Part shown: piece after piece, positions 14,428 to 22,789 of the stretch | Numbering within the stretch: position 1 is the first letter of the stretch | Layout of the letters: every line of letters starts with the position of its first letter | From: an uncultured Muribaculum sp. | GTDB taxonomy: Bacteria > Bacteroidota > Bacteroidia > Bacteroidales > Muribaculaceae | Reading direction: 5' to 3' | DNA length: 27,417 nt | NCBI GenBank assembly: GCA_910578785.1 | Contig: CAJTSJ010000036.1 | Span: 1-27,417, forward strand | Made by a program: the position numbers and the translations under genes | The notes under the pieces: model-generated | What the model saw: only the letters and a program-made list of their open reading frames with translations | Databases searched by the model: none | Told to the model about the DNA's origin: nothing

Positions 14428-15081
14428 ATGGAACAAAAGTCGAATTATCCTGTACCTGATATACTTCCGGCACCGACATTGAGCAGATTGCCGGGCTATC
14501 TGGCGTATGTCAGCCTTCTGAAAGAGGAGGGTGTGGAGTATGTGTCGTCTACGCAGATATCCAAGGAGATAAATGTCGATGCGTCGATGATAGCCAAGGA
14601 CTTGTCGTTCCTGAACATCAAGGGCAAGACCCGAATAGGCTATGAGGTGGCTACGCTGGAGCATAAGCTGCAGGAGTTTCTAGGGTTCAAGCGCGGTCAT
14701 AATGCTGTGCTTATAGGCGTGGGCAGCCTTGGCGGTTCGCTGATTCAGGACAGCGGTCTGGTTAAGTACGGTCTGCGCATCGTGGCCGGATTTGATGTTA
14801 GAGAGGATCTTATTGGCAGCAGTATATGCGGAGTTCCCATCTACGATATGGCGGAATTCGGACGACTTATAAGAACGCTCGACGCAGGTATCGGAATTAT
14901 AGCCGTTCCGATGGACATGGCTCAGAAAGTCTGCGACGAGATTGTGGAGGCCGGAATCCGCGCCCTATGGAATTTTACGCCTATGCGCATCAAGGCGCCT
15001 GCCGGAATCGTGGTCCAGGACACATCTATTTATGCGGATCTTGCAGTGATGTACAACCGATTAGACAATATTCATAGGTAG
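14428..15081 (+). CDS. rex: Redox-sensing transcriptional repressor Rex
   Basis: A 217-residue NADH/NAD+-ratio sensor that represses fermentation and anaerobic-respiration genes and leaves DNA when NADH rises. The N-terminal winged helix (residues ~15-85) has the Rex signature: LSRLPGYLAYVSLL, then VSSTQISKEINVDASMIAKDLS and the wing TRIGYEV. The Rossmann domain has GVGSLGGSL at 97-105, FDVREDLIG, and a C-terminal helix (SIYADLAVMYNRL) that packs into the partner subunit. Length is normal. It is first in a plus-strand cluster: the next gene starts 4 bases after its stop, and the PorU-like gene follows. Confidence 0.95.
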   Translation: MEQKSNYPVPDILPAPTLSRLPGYLAYVSLLKEEGVEYVSSTQISKEINVDASMIAKDLSFLNIKGKTRIGYEVATLEHKLQEFLGFKRGHNAVLIGVGSLGGSLIQDSGLVKYGLRIVAGFDVREDLIGSSICGVPIYDMAEFGRLIRTLDAGIGIIAVPMDMAQKVCDEIVEAGIRALWNFTPMRIKAPAGIVVQDTSIYADLAVMYNRLDNIHR

Positions 15082-15085
15082 GGAG

Positions 15086-15637
15086 ATGAAGATATTCCGT
15101 TGCAACCGAACTCCATCGGAACCGTTTGGTGAACATCCAGGATTCCTGCTTTATCCCGATTCTGCCGTCATACGCGACGGAAAACCATTTTTTGTACCTG
15201 CATTTTCTGAACGCTGGACTTACCGCGTCGGTTTGGCCTGGCGCGGATGCCGTCTTGGAAAGACTATAGGCGCACGTTTTGCCGAACGCTACTACGATGC
15301 CGTGTCGCTGTGCCTGTTCCCGTGTCCCGACGATTTGCCTGACGGCCTGGGTGCCGTATCGACATCGTTTGACGGGGCTGTCATCTTGGGCGACTGGTTG
15401 TCGCTTACATCTATTGATGAGCCGTTTAAGTGCGTTATTAATGGTTGTGACATCGACTTCGGGCAGGACGGATTGTCGCTTGAAGCCATCATTCCGTGGA
15501 TAAGCCGATATTGCACCCTGAAGATAGGCGATGTCATAGTGTCGGCGGTGGCCGATGTCGGACTTGACTATCCTATTGACAGCCGGGTAGAGGCATCGCT
15601 GAATGGCCGGCCTTGTCTGGACTTCAGGATAAAATAG
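15086..15637 (+). CDS. Degenerate fumarylacetoacetate-hydrolase-fold protein
   Basis: 183 residues. Segments PDSAVIRDGKPFFVPAFS, GCRLGKTIGARFAERYYD and TSFDGAVILGDWL align well by eye with Bacteroidetes FAA-family (YcgM-like) proteins, which hydrolyse C-C bonds in diketo acids with Mg. In those enzymes the region after the PDF/PAF-S block reads Y-E-x-E and supplies two metal ligands, with a third Asp about 30 residues later. Here the first reads YRVGLAW and the later one CLFPCPDD, so the acidic ligands appear lost. The N-terminus (GMNY region) is also missing. I infer a non-catalytic homologue. It is 4 bases after rex and 39 bases before the PorU-like gene, so cotranscription is likely, but its role is unknown. 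Confidence 0.65.
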   Translation: MKIFRCNRTPSEPFGEHPGFLLYPDSAVIRDGKPFFVPAFSERWTYRVGLAWRGCRLGKTIGARFAERYYDAVSLCLFPCPDDLPDGLGAVSTSFDGAVILGDWLSLTSIDEPFKCVINGCDIDFGQDGLSLEAIIPWISRYCTLKIGDVIVSAVADVGLDYPIDSRVEASLNGRPCLDFRIK

Positions 15638-15676
15638 ACGGCTTAAAGTATTTACCTCTCTCTCATTCATTTCCTT

Positions 15677-18600
15677 ATGCTCTCTCCCCTCCGTATGTTT
15701 TTTCTGTCGTTGTGTGCTTATCTTGCCGTGGCCGTTTATGCGTCACGTCCTTTGTGCGTGATGCCTGAAGGCCGATGTGTCAAGATTCGTGTCGCGCAGA
15801 CGGGAATGCATGAGCTGGACCACGACGTTCTCCGCAATCTGGGTTTTGCATCGCCGGAAAAGGTGGCCGTGTTTGGCTACGGGGGTGCTTTGCCTGACGA
15901 GGACAACATAAACGAAGCTATAGACAGGGGGTTGCCACGTCAGACATCCGTACATCATGACGGGAAACTGATATTTTTCGGACAGAGTGGCCTTAAAGTC
16001 AACGTATTGTCCATGAATCCGGACGAGGCTCCGGAGGTGACGGCCAATCCTTACAGCCTTTACGGTTACTATTTTCTGGCAGAGTCGGAATCATTTCACG
16101 ATTCCGGATCCGAAGCGTTTATGGACCCTGTCGGTGTCTGTCATGACGTACATCTTCATTTGGAGGTGATTGATAGGGATTTGGTTTCATATCTCGGCAT
16201 GGGTACCTGCTGGTTTGACTTGCCTTTAGGCCAAAGTGGCACATCGGTCTATGAATTCACTCCTGTCGGCGCTCTCGTCGATGCTGTCGTGCACATAAGG
16301 TGGCTGACAGACATTGCCGGTAGCCTTAAGCTTGGGCTTGAAGGGGGAACAGTCGGCGTCACGGAGGGATTGACGGTCGAACAGGTAAAAGTCCCGTCAA
16401 TCCGTAGGTCTGCGGCCGGGTGCAGTCTTTTAGGCGGTGAATCGCCAAGGCTGTCGGTCGGTTTCGACGAGTCAGGAACAGGCGAGGGATTTACGGCAAT
16501 AGACCATTTGGCGTTGTCCTATATGCTTCCCAACCGGATGGACGGGGAAGCCCAGCGGCTGATGTATATAGGTCCGACCGCAGACGGAGATTTTGTCGAA
16601 TGTCAGGATGCTGTGGAGATTTGGGATGTCACTTCTGCCACGGATGTGAGTCGCCATGCGGTGGTAGACGGCAAGATGACGCCGCGTCCGTGCGCATCCG
16701 TGCGGCGTCTGGTGGCTTTTAATCCCGACAGTACGTTGCTTGCACCTGAGATTGTTGGCGAGGCTGACTTAGGTCCAATTCATGACGGTCTGGACGAGGT
16801 TGACATGATAGTGGTGGCTCATCCGGATTTTGAGGATGCCGCCAATGAGCTTGCCGTAATGCACGGTCAATACCAGGGGCTAAATGTAAAGGTGGTCACC
16901 GACAGTCAGATATACGATGCCATGTCGTCGGGCACCCCGTCGGCTTCAGCCATAAGGTCATACGTCGGTCGTGCTTATCGGCAGTCGGGTTCGCGTCTGA
17001 AATATCTGCTTCTCTACGGCGACGGTTCGTATGACAACAGAGGCGTGGCTGTGACGGGCGATTATCTGCCTACATACCAGTGTCCTTTGGAACGGTACAT
17101 GTTTGACCCCGAGCGCAGTTATTGCTCCGATGCATACTTCGGCATGGTGGATTCTGTACTGAATCCCGAGCGTGTGTTTTATGGAACGGTGAGTCTTGGC
17201 GTAGGACGTCTGCCGGTCAGGAGTCCGGACGAAGCACATGCGGTCAATGAGAAGATCCGCCGTCATCTGGCCTTCAGGCCTCAGTCGCCATACGCCTACG
17301 AGGGGGTGTTTCTCTGCGATGCGGGCGACCGCAACCTTCATCTGAAACATGCCGAGGCTCTGGCCGGGGAGTTCTCCGTCAATCGCGGAGCGGTGGTCCA
17401 CAAGGTCTACTCCGACATGTCGCGTTGGGTTGACGGCAAGGCGCCTATGGCCAGGGAAGAGTTGGCGCGTTGCCTGAGCTCCGGTTGCGGATATGTCCAC
17501 TATGTCGGTCACGGCACTGAATACAACATCGGAGGACAGGATTTGTGGAGCAATTCTGCCGTGGCCGGTACCGAATATGATATTAAGCCGATAGTGTTCC
17601 ACAGCTCATGTCTGAACGGCCGCTTTGACGGCGACCGCCGTTCGCTTGCCGAAGAGATGCTGTCGAGCCGTTGCGGGGGTGCGGTTGCCTGTATCATGGC
17701 CGCCCGAAGCACAGATGCTTCATATAATCACCAACTGCATCTTGAGTTTATGCGTCAGGTCGGTGGCGCCGGGCCAGGCGCCACGTTGGGCGATGTATGG
17801 ATGAAAGCACAGAACAAGTGTGTCGACGCGGCCAGAAGTTTCAACAACGCCTCCTATGCCATAAATGTACGTCACTTCAATCTGTTGGGCGACCCTGCAC
17901 TTCCATTGCCGTATGCCGACTGTGCCGTTGTTGCCTCTGAAATTGATGGTAAAGAGGTATTGCCCGGCGTAGGACCGGTCGTGACAGGTTGCGGAGTGTC
18001 AGTAGCCGGTCATGTTGTTGATGCAGATGGTGCAGTAATGCCTGACTTTGATGGTGATGTTTACGTGAAGGCATATCTGGCCGATGTAGTGCGTCGTTCT
18101 CTGGGTCAGGACGGCTCAGGAACGACTCAGGATGTATCCTGTGGCGATGTGCTTGTTGCTGAGGGCTCCGGACTTGTCGAAGGGGGTATGTTTGAGGTGG
18201 CGATTAATTTGCCTGTCAGCACGGTAGGCCATAGCTATAGGCTGGTATATAGTGCTTTGTCCGACGATAAGTGTGCGCTGGGCGAACTTGACGGACTCAT
18301 TGTCGGCGATTCTTCAGGAGGTGAACCGGACGTGACCGCTCCCGTTATAACCGGCTTAGGACTCTCTGGCGCCATTTTGTCTGGAATGGCAGTCTCTCCG
18401 GATGCTATAATTGCCGAGATTGCCGATGAAGGGTCGGGGCTGTGTCTTTCCGGATATGTTCCGGGTGATGGGTGTGTCCTGTCGGTCGACGGCGTCGCGG
18501 TGAGAGGCACCTCGTCATATATAAGGCATCGCGGCGATGGCCTTTGGCACCTTGAATATCCGTTGTCCGAGCTCTGCGACGGACGCCATGAGTTGACGCT

Positions 18601-18958
18601 TTCCGTTTCGGACAACGCCGGCAATCGGTCTGAAATGTCGCAGACCGTGACTGTAATCAATCGTGACGCAACGATAGAACTTGCGGTGGAGAGCCGTTCG
18701 GTGCGTGATAAGGCATTGCTGGCGTGGACTCACGATTTTGATTCCGATGATGTGCAGACCGCTCTAATAGTCAGAGATTTAAATGGTACGACGGTCTGTC
18801 GTGAACTGTTCGACGGTAGCGCATGCCGATATGAATGGAATCTTAACGGTCTTGATGGACATCCGGTCGGCAACGGCCCCTACGACTGCATGGTTCTCGC
18901 CACAGACGGACGCCGATACACATCATCAGCCCTTCTCCGCATAATAGTCATCCATTGA
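15677..18958 (+). CDS. PorU-like C25 family peptidase (type IX secretion related), divergent paralogue
   Basis: 1093 residues, exported (leader FFLSLCAYLAVAVYA). PorU-type C25 proteins are outer-membrane sortases that remove the C-terminal signal of type IX cargo and attach it to A-LPS. Visible: an N-terminal domain opening with RCVKIRVAQTGMHELDHDVL; the C25 domain from ~375 to ~760 with LLLYGDGSYDNRG; catalytic His612 in YVHYVGHGTE and Cys645 in FHSSCLNGRFD; and AACIMAARS-like text after it. The C-terminal part has an Ig-like domain (from ~890, TAPVITGLGLSG) and a FlgD-like end (YEWNLNGLDGHPVGNGPYDC). The Cys context differs from typical PorU (ATC-x-F), unlike the second copy at 23859-27260. 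Third gene of the rex cluster. Either a second sortase or a protease of the same fold. Confidence 0.85.
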   Translation: MLSPLRMFFLSLCAYLAVAVYASRPLCVMPEGRCVKIRVAQTGMHELDHDVLRNLGFASPEKVAVFGYGGALPDEDNINEAIDRGLPRQTSVHHDGKLIFFGQSGLKVNVLSMNPDEAPEVTANPYSLYGYYFLAESESFHDSGSEAFMDPVGVCHDVHLHLEVIDRDLVSYLGMGTCWFDLPLGQSGTSVYEFTPVGALVDAVVHIRWLTDIAGSLKLGLEGGTVGVTEGLTVEQVKVPSIRRSAAGCSLLGGESPRLSVGFDESGTGEGFTAIDHLALSYMLPNRMDGEAQRLMYIGPTADGDFVECQDAVEIWDVTSATDVSRHAVVDGKMTPRPCASVRRLVAFNPDSTLLAPEIVGEADLGPIHDGLDEVDMIVVAHPDFEDAANELAVMHGQYQGLNVKVVTDSQIYDAMSSGTPSASAIRSYVGRAYRQSGSRLKYLLLYGDGSYDNRGVAVTGDYLPTYQCPLERYMFDPERSYCSDAYFGMVDSVLNPERVFYGTVSLGVGRLPVRSPDEAHAVNEKIRRHLAFRPQSPYAYEGVFLCDAGDRNLHLKHAEALAGEFSVNRGAVVHKVYSDMSRWVDGKAPMAREELARCLSSGCGYVHYVGHGTEYNIGGQDLWSNSAVAGTEYDIKPIVFHSSCLNGRFDGDRRSLAEEMLSSRCGGAVACIMAARSTDASYNHQLHLEFMRQVGGAGPGATLGDVWMKAQNKCVDAARSFNNASYAINVRHFNLLGDPALPLPYADCAVVASEIDGKEVLPGVGPVVTGCGVSVAGHVVDADGAVMPDFDGDVYVKAYLADVVRRSLGQDGSGTTQDVSCGDVLVAEGSGLVEGGMFEVAINLPVSTVGHSYRLVYSALSDDKCALGELDGLIVGDSSGGEPDVTAPVITGLGLSGAILSGMAVSPDAIIAEIADEGSGLCLSGYVPGDGCVLSVDGVAVRGTSSYIRHRGDGLWHLEYPLSELCDGRHELTLSVSDNAGNRSEMSQTVTVINRDATIELAVESRSVRDKALLAWTHDFDSDDVQTALIVRDLNGTTVCRELFDGSACRYEWNLNGLDGHPVGNGPYDCMVLATDGRRYTSSALLRIIVIH

Positions 18959-19033
18959 TGTCACCTTTCGGGCCATGCTGTGGGACGGCTTCTACGTGCT
19001 GTTCAGGGGAGCACAATAGATGAGCTGGAGGGC
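18959..19033. other. Short gap between convergent PorU-like and LtaS-like genes
   Basis: 75 bases. The only structure is a weak GTGCT/AGCAC stem (about 19000-19016) without a T-run, so no clear terminator separates these convergent genes. Confidence 0.4.
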
Positions 19034-20842
19034 TTAAGGCTGTTCGCCGGTGGTTCGTAAAGCATCGAAGGTGATGATTTTGTCCGATATCGATCGGGCT
19101 TCTTTGATGTTGTTCATCACGGCCGGATCCACTCCGACGGTGTCGCCTTCGATGCGGTTGGTCATGGAGCTGATTGCGAATGCCGGTTTACCAGGCGCGA
19201 ACACGCTCTGTCCCATGCCTTTCCATCCGTATGAATCGAGATGCATCAGGTTGAGCAGGGTCGGGTACATGTCGATTTGTCCCATGACTTTGTCGTAGCG
19301 TCCTCCGACAGGTGAGTTGAGGACTATGAACGGTGTGAACTGTCCTTCCGACACTATGCCCTTCGCTTCGGCCGATTTGAGTATTCCGGCGCGGTCCGAC
19401 GCGAGCCCCTCATGGTCGCCGGTGATGACAATCAGGGTGCTGTCGTAGTCGGGCCTTGAGCGCAGATAGTCAATGAGTTGACCTAAAGAGCGGTCGGTAT
19501 AGTTTGCCATGGTCATATAGTCGCGCATGCGTTGCGGATATTTGTCGGAGAAGTCTATGCCTTTGAGCTTTTCCGGCAGTCGGAACGGATTGTGGCCGGA
19601 GTATGTGACGAACTGCAGAAAAGCATTCTCTCTTTCTGGCCATATCTCGCCCGCCTTCATCTTCTCGATGCTCTGGCGCAGGAACGATCCGTCGCTCAGC
19701 TTAGCGGGATTGCCCACAAGTTCGTCGTTGCGCCACGAATCGCGGTCGAGCAGGGTGTCTATGTCGAACGAACGGGCTATAGGTTCCTGGTTCCAGACTA
19801 TGGGCTTGTCGCATGTAAGGATGTAGCCTTTGGCGCCATTCTTCTCCTTAAGGGCTTGGTTAAGCGTGAAGTAGCGGTTGTCGGGATACTTCATGCTGTA
19901 GACCGACGACTCCATAGGCATCATGCCTGCGTTAAGAAGCAGCTGGCAGTCGATGGAACGTCCTGAGCCTACCTGGGTCAGCACGTTGGGCGCGTAAAAC
20001 GTGGTAGGGTCTTTCAGAAGCGAGTTTATGACGGGAGTGATCTGCTTGCCGTCGACCTCGCGGTCTATGACCCAGCTTTCCAGCGATTCGCACAGGATTA
20101 TGACCAGATTGTTGCGTCCGGGAATGCTGTCCGGCAGCGGTGTGTAAGGTCTCAGTAGGTCCTTCTGCCTGAACCATTCGGCGATGGCGCGCCGGTCGTC
20201 GTCTGACATCTCCTTTGACGAACTGACTGCGTCGTAGAGCATGCTTCCGCCTACGGTGTATATCGGTGTGGTGCACGTGGTGTAGTAGCACGATTCCTTC
20301 AGTTTGGAGTAGTGGGCCATGAAGCCGCCTCGTGCGAGAGCCGTGCCGTAAGCCAGGAGGCCGGCGGCACAGACCGTCAGGATGTATCTTATAAGAGATT
20401 TTCTTGGAAAACGGTATGATGCCGGAAGGCATATTATTGCCGCGGCGGCTGTCGACAGGGGCAACAGTATGTCGGACCAGCGCATCGAGTCGACCACGCT
20501 TGCCTTGAAGTCGCTCAGATTTCCGGCCAGAAGGTAGCTGTCGAGGGGAATGGCCGTGAAGTAGGTGCGGCAATACATCAGATTGCATATCAGCAGGATG
20601 TCGACGAGCAGCATCACTGCAATCTCCACCCACAGGCGACGTGTGAGCATGTAGGGAAGCACTATAATCAAAGCCGCGAAGATGGCATTGACGTACAGGC
20701 CGATGTCGGACATGGCGCGGAAAGTGGTTCCGGCACACCATATCACGTCGAAAGTGATAATCTTTAGAAACGCTGCGCCGACAAGCAATGTCAGCCGTCC
20801 TACCCACATGTCGGCAGGAAAGAGGCGGGAGAAAAATTTCAT
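19034..20842 (-). CDS. LTA synthase-like membrane sulfatase/phosphotransferase
   Basis: 602 residues with about five N-terminal membrane helices (to ~175) and an extracytoplasmic alkaline-phosphatase-fold domain. The layout is that of LtaS and phosphoethanolamine/phosphoglycerol transferases. Active-site elements: Glu252 in ILCESLESW, a nucleophile position in VGSGRSIDCQ, and Asp476-His477 in VITGDHEG. In LtaS the nucleophile is Thr; here the aligned residue is Ser296. Lipoteichoic acid is not expected in a Gram-negative, so the substrate is more likely a lipid-derived phosphoglycerol or phosphoethanolamine added to LPS or a glycan; this is inference. Its ATG comes one base after the stop of the formate channel gene, so translation is likely coupled. 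Confidence 0.87.
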   Translation of the reverse strand: MKFFSRLFPADMWVGRLTLLVGAAFLKIITFDVIWCAGTTFRAMSDIGLYVNAIFAALIIVLPYMLTRRLWVEIAVMLLVDILLICNLMYCRTYFTAIPLDSYLLAGNLSDFKASVVDSMRWSDILLPLSTAAAAIICLPASYRFPRKSLIRYILTVCAAGLLAYGTALARGGFMAHYSKLKESCYYTTCTTPIYTVGGSMLYDAVSSSKEMSDDDRRAIAEWFRQKDLLRPYTPLPDSIPGRNNLVIILCESLESWVIDREVDGKQITPVINSLLKDPTTFYAPNVLTQVGSGRSIDCQLLLNAGMMPMESSVYSMKYPDNRYFTLNQALKEKNGAKGYILTCDKPIVWNQEPIARSFDIDTLLDRDSWRNDELVGNPAKLSDGSFLRQSIEKMKAGEIWPERENAFLQFVTYSGHNPFRLPEKLKGIDFSDKYPQRMRDYMTMANYTDRSLGQLIDYLRSRPDYDSTLIVITGDHEGLASDRAGILKSAEAKGIVSEGQFTPFIVLNSPVGGRYDKVMGQIDMYPTLLNLMHLDSYGWKGMGQSVFAPGKPAFAISSMTNRIEGDTVGVDPAVMNNIKEARSISDKIITFDALRTTGEQP

Positions 20843-20843
20843 G

Positions 20844-21635
20844 TCATTTCTTTAAATGAAGATATGTGTGTACACATCCCACAAACAGCGCGCCTCCGAC
20901 AATATTGCCGAGAGTGGCGGGAATGAGATTGTCGACCACCATCTGTGCGGGTGTCACGTCGGCTCCTTCGAGCATGCCGCACGGAATGAAGAACATGTTG
21001 GCTATGGAGTGCTCGTAGCCGAGCGCAACGAACGCCATCACGGGAAGCCAGCAGCCGAACATCTTGGCACCCCCGCTCTTGGCCGACAGGGCGAGCCAGA
21101 TGGCCAGACACACGCACCAGTTGGCTCCTATGCCTTTGACGAATACGGTCAGCCACGGCATCGATACTTTGGCCTGGGCTATGTTGACAATCGCCGTATG
21201 GTATGGCTCCGGCGCGGTCAGTCCGGCGGTGTAGACCATGACGTAGACAAACAGCAATGCGCCGACAAAATTGCCCAGGTATACCATTGTCCAATTAACT
21301 ATCACATCCTTCAACGAGCATCCGCGGGTCATCCAGTAGGGCATCAGTAAAGCGTTGTTGCCGGTGAAAAGCTCCGCGCCGAGCACTACCACCAATATCA
21401 GACCCACAGGGAAGGCGGCTCCGCTGAGGAGTTTCTGCAAGCCGGGATTTGAGGCGGTTATTTCGGGAAATCCGTAGCCGAGAATGAGCGACAGAGTTCC
21501 CCCGAAGGCTATGTATATGCCGGCCAGGATAGTGAGCAGTGCGAATCGGCCGTAGCTTTTCGACTGTAGGTCCAGCTTGTTTTTGCCTATTTTAAGGGCC
21601 GAGTTGATGACATCGGCCGGAGTGTTGGTTGCCAT
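20844..21635 (-). CDS. focA: FocA-type formate/nitrite transporter
   Basis: A 263-residue pentameric channel of the FNT family, moving formate (or nitrite) across the inner membrane. Six helices are visible. Pore residues fall at the same numbers as in E. coli FocA: Phe75, Leu79, Phe90, Asn172 (GANWCVCLAIW), Phe202 and His209 (GYEHSIANMFFIP). The last is the gating/protonation residue. That match favours formate over nitrite. It lies 17 bases downstream of argF' and directly before the LtaS-like gene, so one transcript is likely although the functions differ. Formate export fits a mixed-acid fermenter. Confidence 0.92.
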   Translation of the reverse strand: MATNTPADVINSALKIGKNKLDLQSKSYGRFALLTILAGIYIAFGGTLSLILGYGFPEITASNPGLQKLLSGAAFPVGLILVVVLGAELFTGNNALLMPYWMTRGCSLKDVIVNWTMVYLGNFVGALLFVYVMVYTAGLTAPEPYHTAIVNIAQAKVSMPWLTVFVKGIGANWCVCLAIWLALSAKSGGAKMFGCWLPVMAFVALGYEHSIANMFFIPCGMLEGADVTPAQMVVDNLIPATLGNIVGGALFVGCVHTYLHLKK

Positions 21636-21652
21636 GCCGTATGATTTTTCGG

Positions 21653-22612
21653 TTATTTGTCGAGCGATTCCAAAATGCGCTTAAGCACCACTTCGGCTGA
21701 AATCTCGCGGTTGGCCGCTTCGGGAATCACCAGCGAGCGCGGACTTTCTATCACATCGTCGCTGACAATCATGTTGCGCCTCACCGGCAGACAGTGCATG
21801 AAGAATGCATTGTTGGTCAGGGCCATCTTTTCTGCAGTGACGGTCCATGAACGGTCGGTGCTGATGACTTTGCCGTAGTTGGGGTCGGCGTATGCGCTCC
21901 AGTTCTTGGCATATACGAAGTCGGCTCCCTGAAGAGCTTTGTCCTGATCGTATTCCACGCGGGCGTTGCCTACAAACTTCGGGTCAAGTTCATAGCCGTG
22001 GGGATGGGTGATGACAAAGTCGTAGTCGGTGGCGTTCATCCATTCGGCAAATGAGTTGGGTACGGCCTGGGGAAGTGCCTTGGGGTGGGGTGCCCAGGTC
22101 ATTACCACTTTCGGACGCTCCACTGTCTTGTGTTCCTCGATGGTGATGAGGTCGGCAAACGACTGCAACGGATGGCGAGTGGCCGCCTCCATGGAGAACA
22201 CCGGTCGGCCTGAATAGCGGATGAACTGGTTGAGAATCTTCTCCTGGTAGTCGTCTTCCTTCGACTGGAACTGCGCGAACGAGCGAACTCCTATCACGTC
22301 GCAGTAGCATCCCATCACGGGTATGGCTTCAAGCAGGTGCTCCGGCTTGTCGCCGTCCATGATGACGCCGCGTTCGGTCTCGAGCTTCCATGCGCCTTGG
22401 TTGATGTCGAGCACCATGACGTTCATGCCGAGGTTCATGGCCGCCTTCTGAGTGCTGAGGCGTGTGCGCAGCGACGAGTTGAAGAATATCATAAGAAGTG
22501 TCTTGTCCTGGCCGAGGTGTTTGTAGGCAAAACGATTATTTTTTACTTCAAGTGCTTCGCGCACTGCCGCGTCGAGCGGACCTATGTCATGTACGTTGGT
22601 GAAATTTCTCAT
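21653..22612 (-). CDS. argF': N-succinylornithine carbamoyltransferase
   Basis: A 319-residue cytoplasmic enzyme that carbamoylates N-succinyl-L-ornithine to N-succinyl-L-citrulline, in the Bacteroidetes variant of arginine synthesis. It closely resembles the Bacteroides fragilis enzyme along its length as I recall it: FFNSSLRTRLSTQ (carbamoyl-phosphate loop), INQGAWKLETERGVIMDG, EAIPVMGCYCD with the Pro that sets N-succinyl specificity, SMEAATRHPLQSFADL, and MHCLPVRRNM. The start at MRNFTNVHDIG is standard. It heads a three-gene set with the formate channel and the LtaS-like gene. Confidence 0.96.
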   Translation of the reverse strand: MRNFTNVHDIGPLDAAVREALEVKNNRFAYKHLGQDKTLLMIFFNSSLRTRLSTQKAAMNLGMNVMVLDINQGAWKLETERGVIMDGDKPEHLLEAIPVMGCYCDVIGVRSFAQFQSKEDDYQEKILNQFIRYSGRPVFSMEAATRHPLQSFADLITIEEHKTVERPKVVMTWAPHPKALPQAVPNSFAEWMNATDYDFVITHPHGYELDPKFVGNARVEYDQDKALQGADFVYAKNWSAYADPNYGKVISTDRSWTVTAEKMALTNNAFFMHCLPVRRNMIVSDDVIESPRSLVIPEAANREISAEVVLKRILESLDK

Positions 22613-22635
22613 TTTAATCAGTAATTTTTATAGTG

Positions 22636-22643
22636 CAAATTTA
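22636..22643 (-). promoter_or_regulatory. -7 promoter element for argF'
   Basis: The minus strand reads TAAATTTG, matching TAnnTTTG, 24-31 bases before the ATG. No clear -33 box; an ~18-base leader would result. Confidence 0.45.
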
Positions 22644-22740
22644 GCGAAAATGCGTGATTCTTTATAACGTTGGCCGTTGTGAAAATATAATAAAGCATTT
22701 CGAACCAAGTATAATAGTCGTTATGTTTCTGAAAATTTAG

Positions 22741-22748
22741 TAATTTTG
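22741..22748 (+). promoter_or_regulatory. -7 promoter element for the SanA-like gene
   Basis: TAATTTTG matches TAnnTTTG 42-49 bases before the ATG. No TTTG at the expected upstream distance. Confidence 0.45.
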
Positions 22749-22789
22749 GAGCCGATACCGACAATTATTAACATAACTCCCCGGATTGT

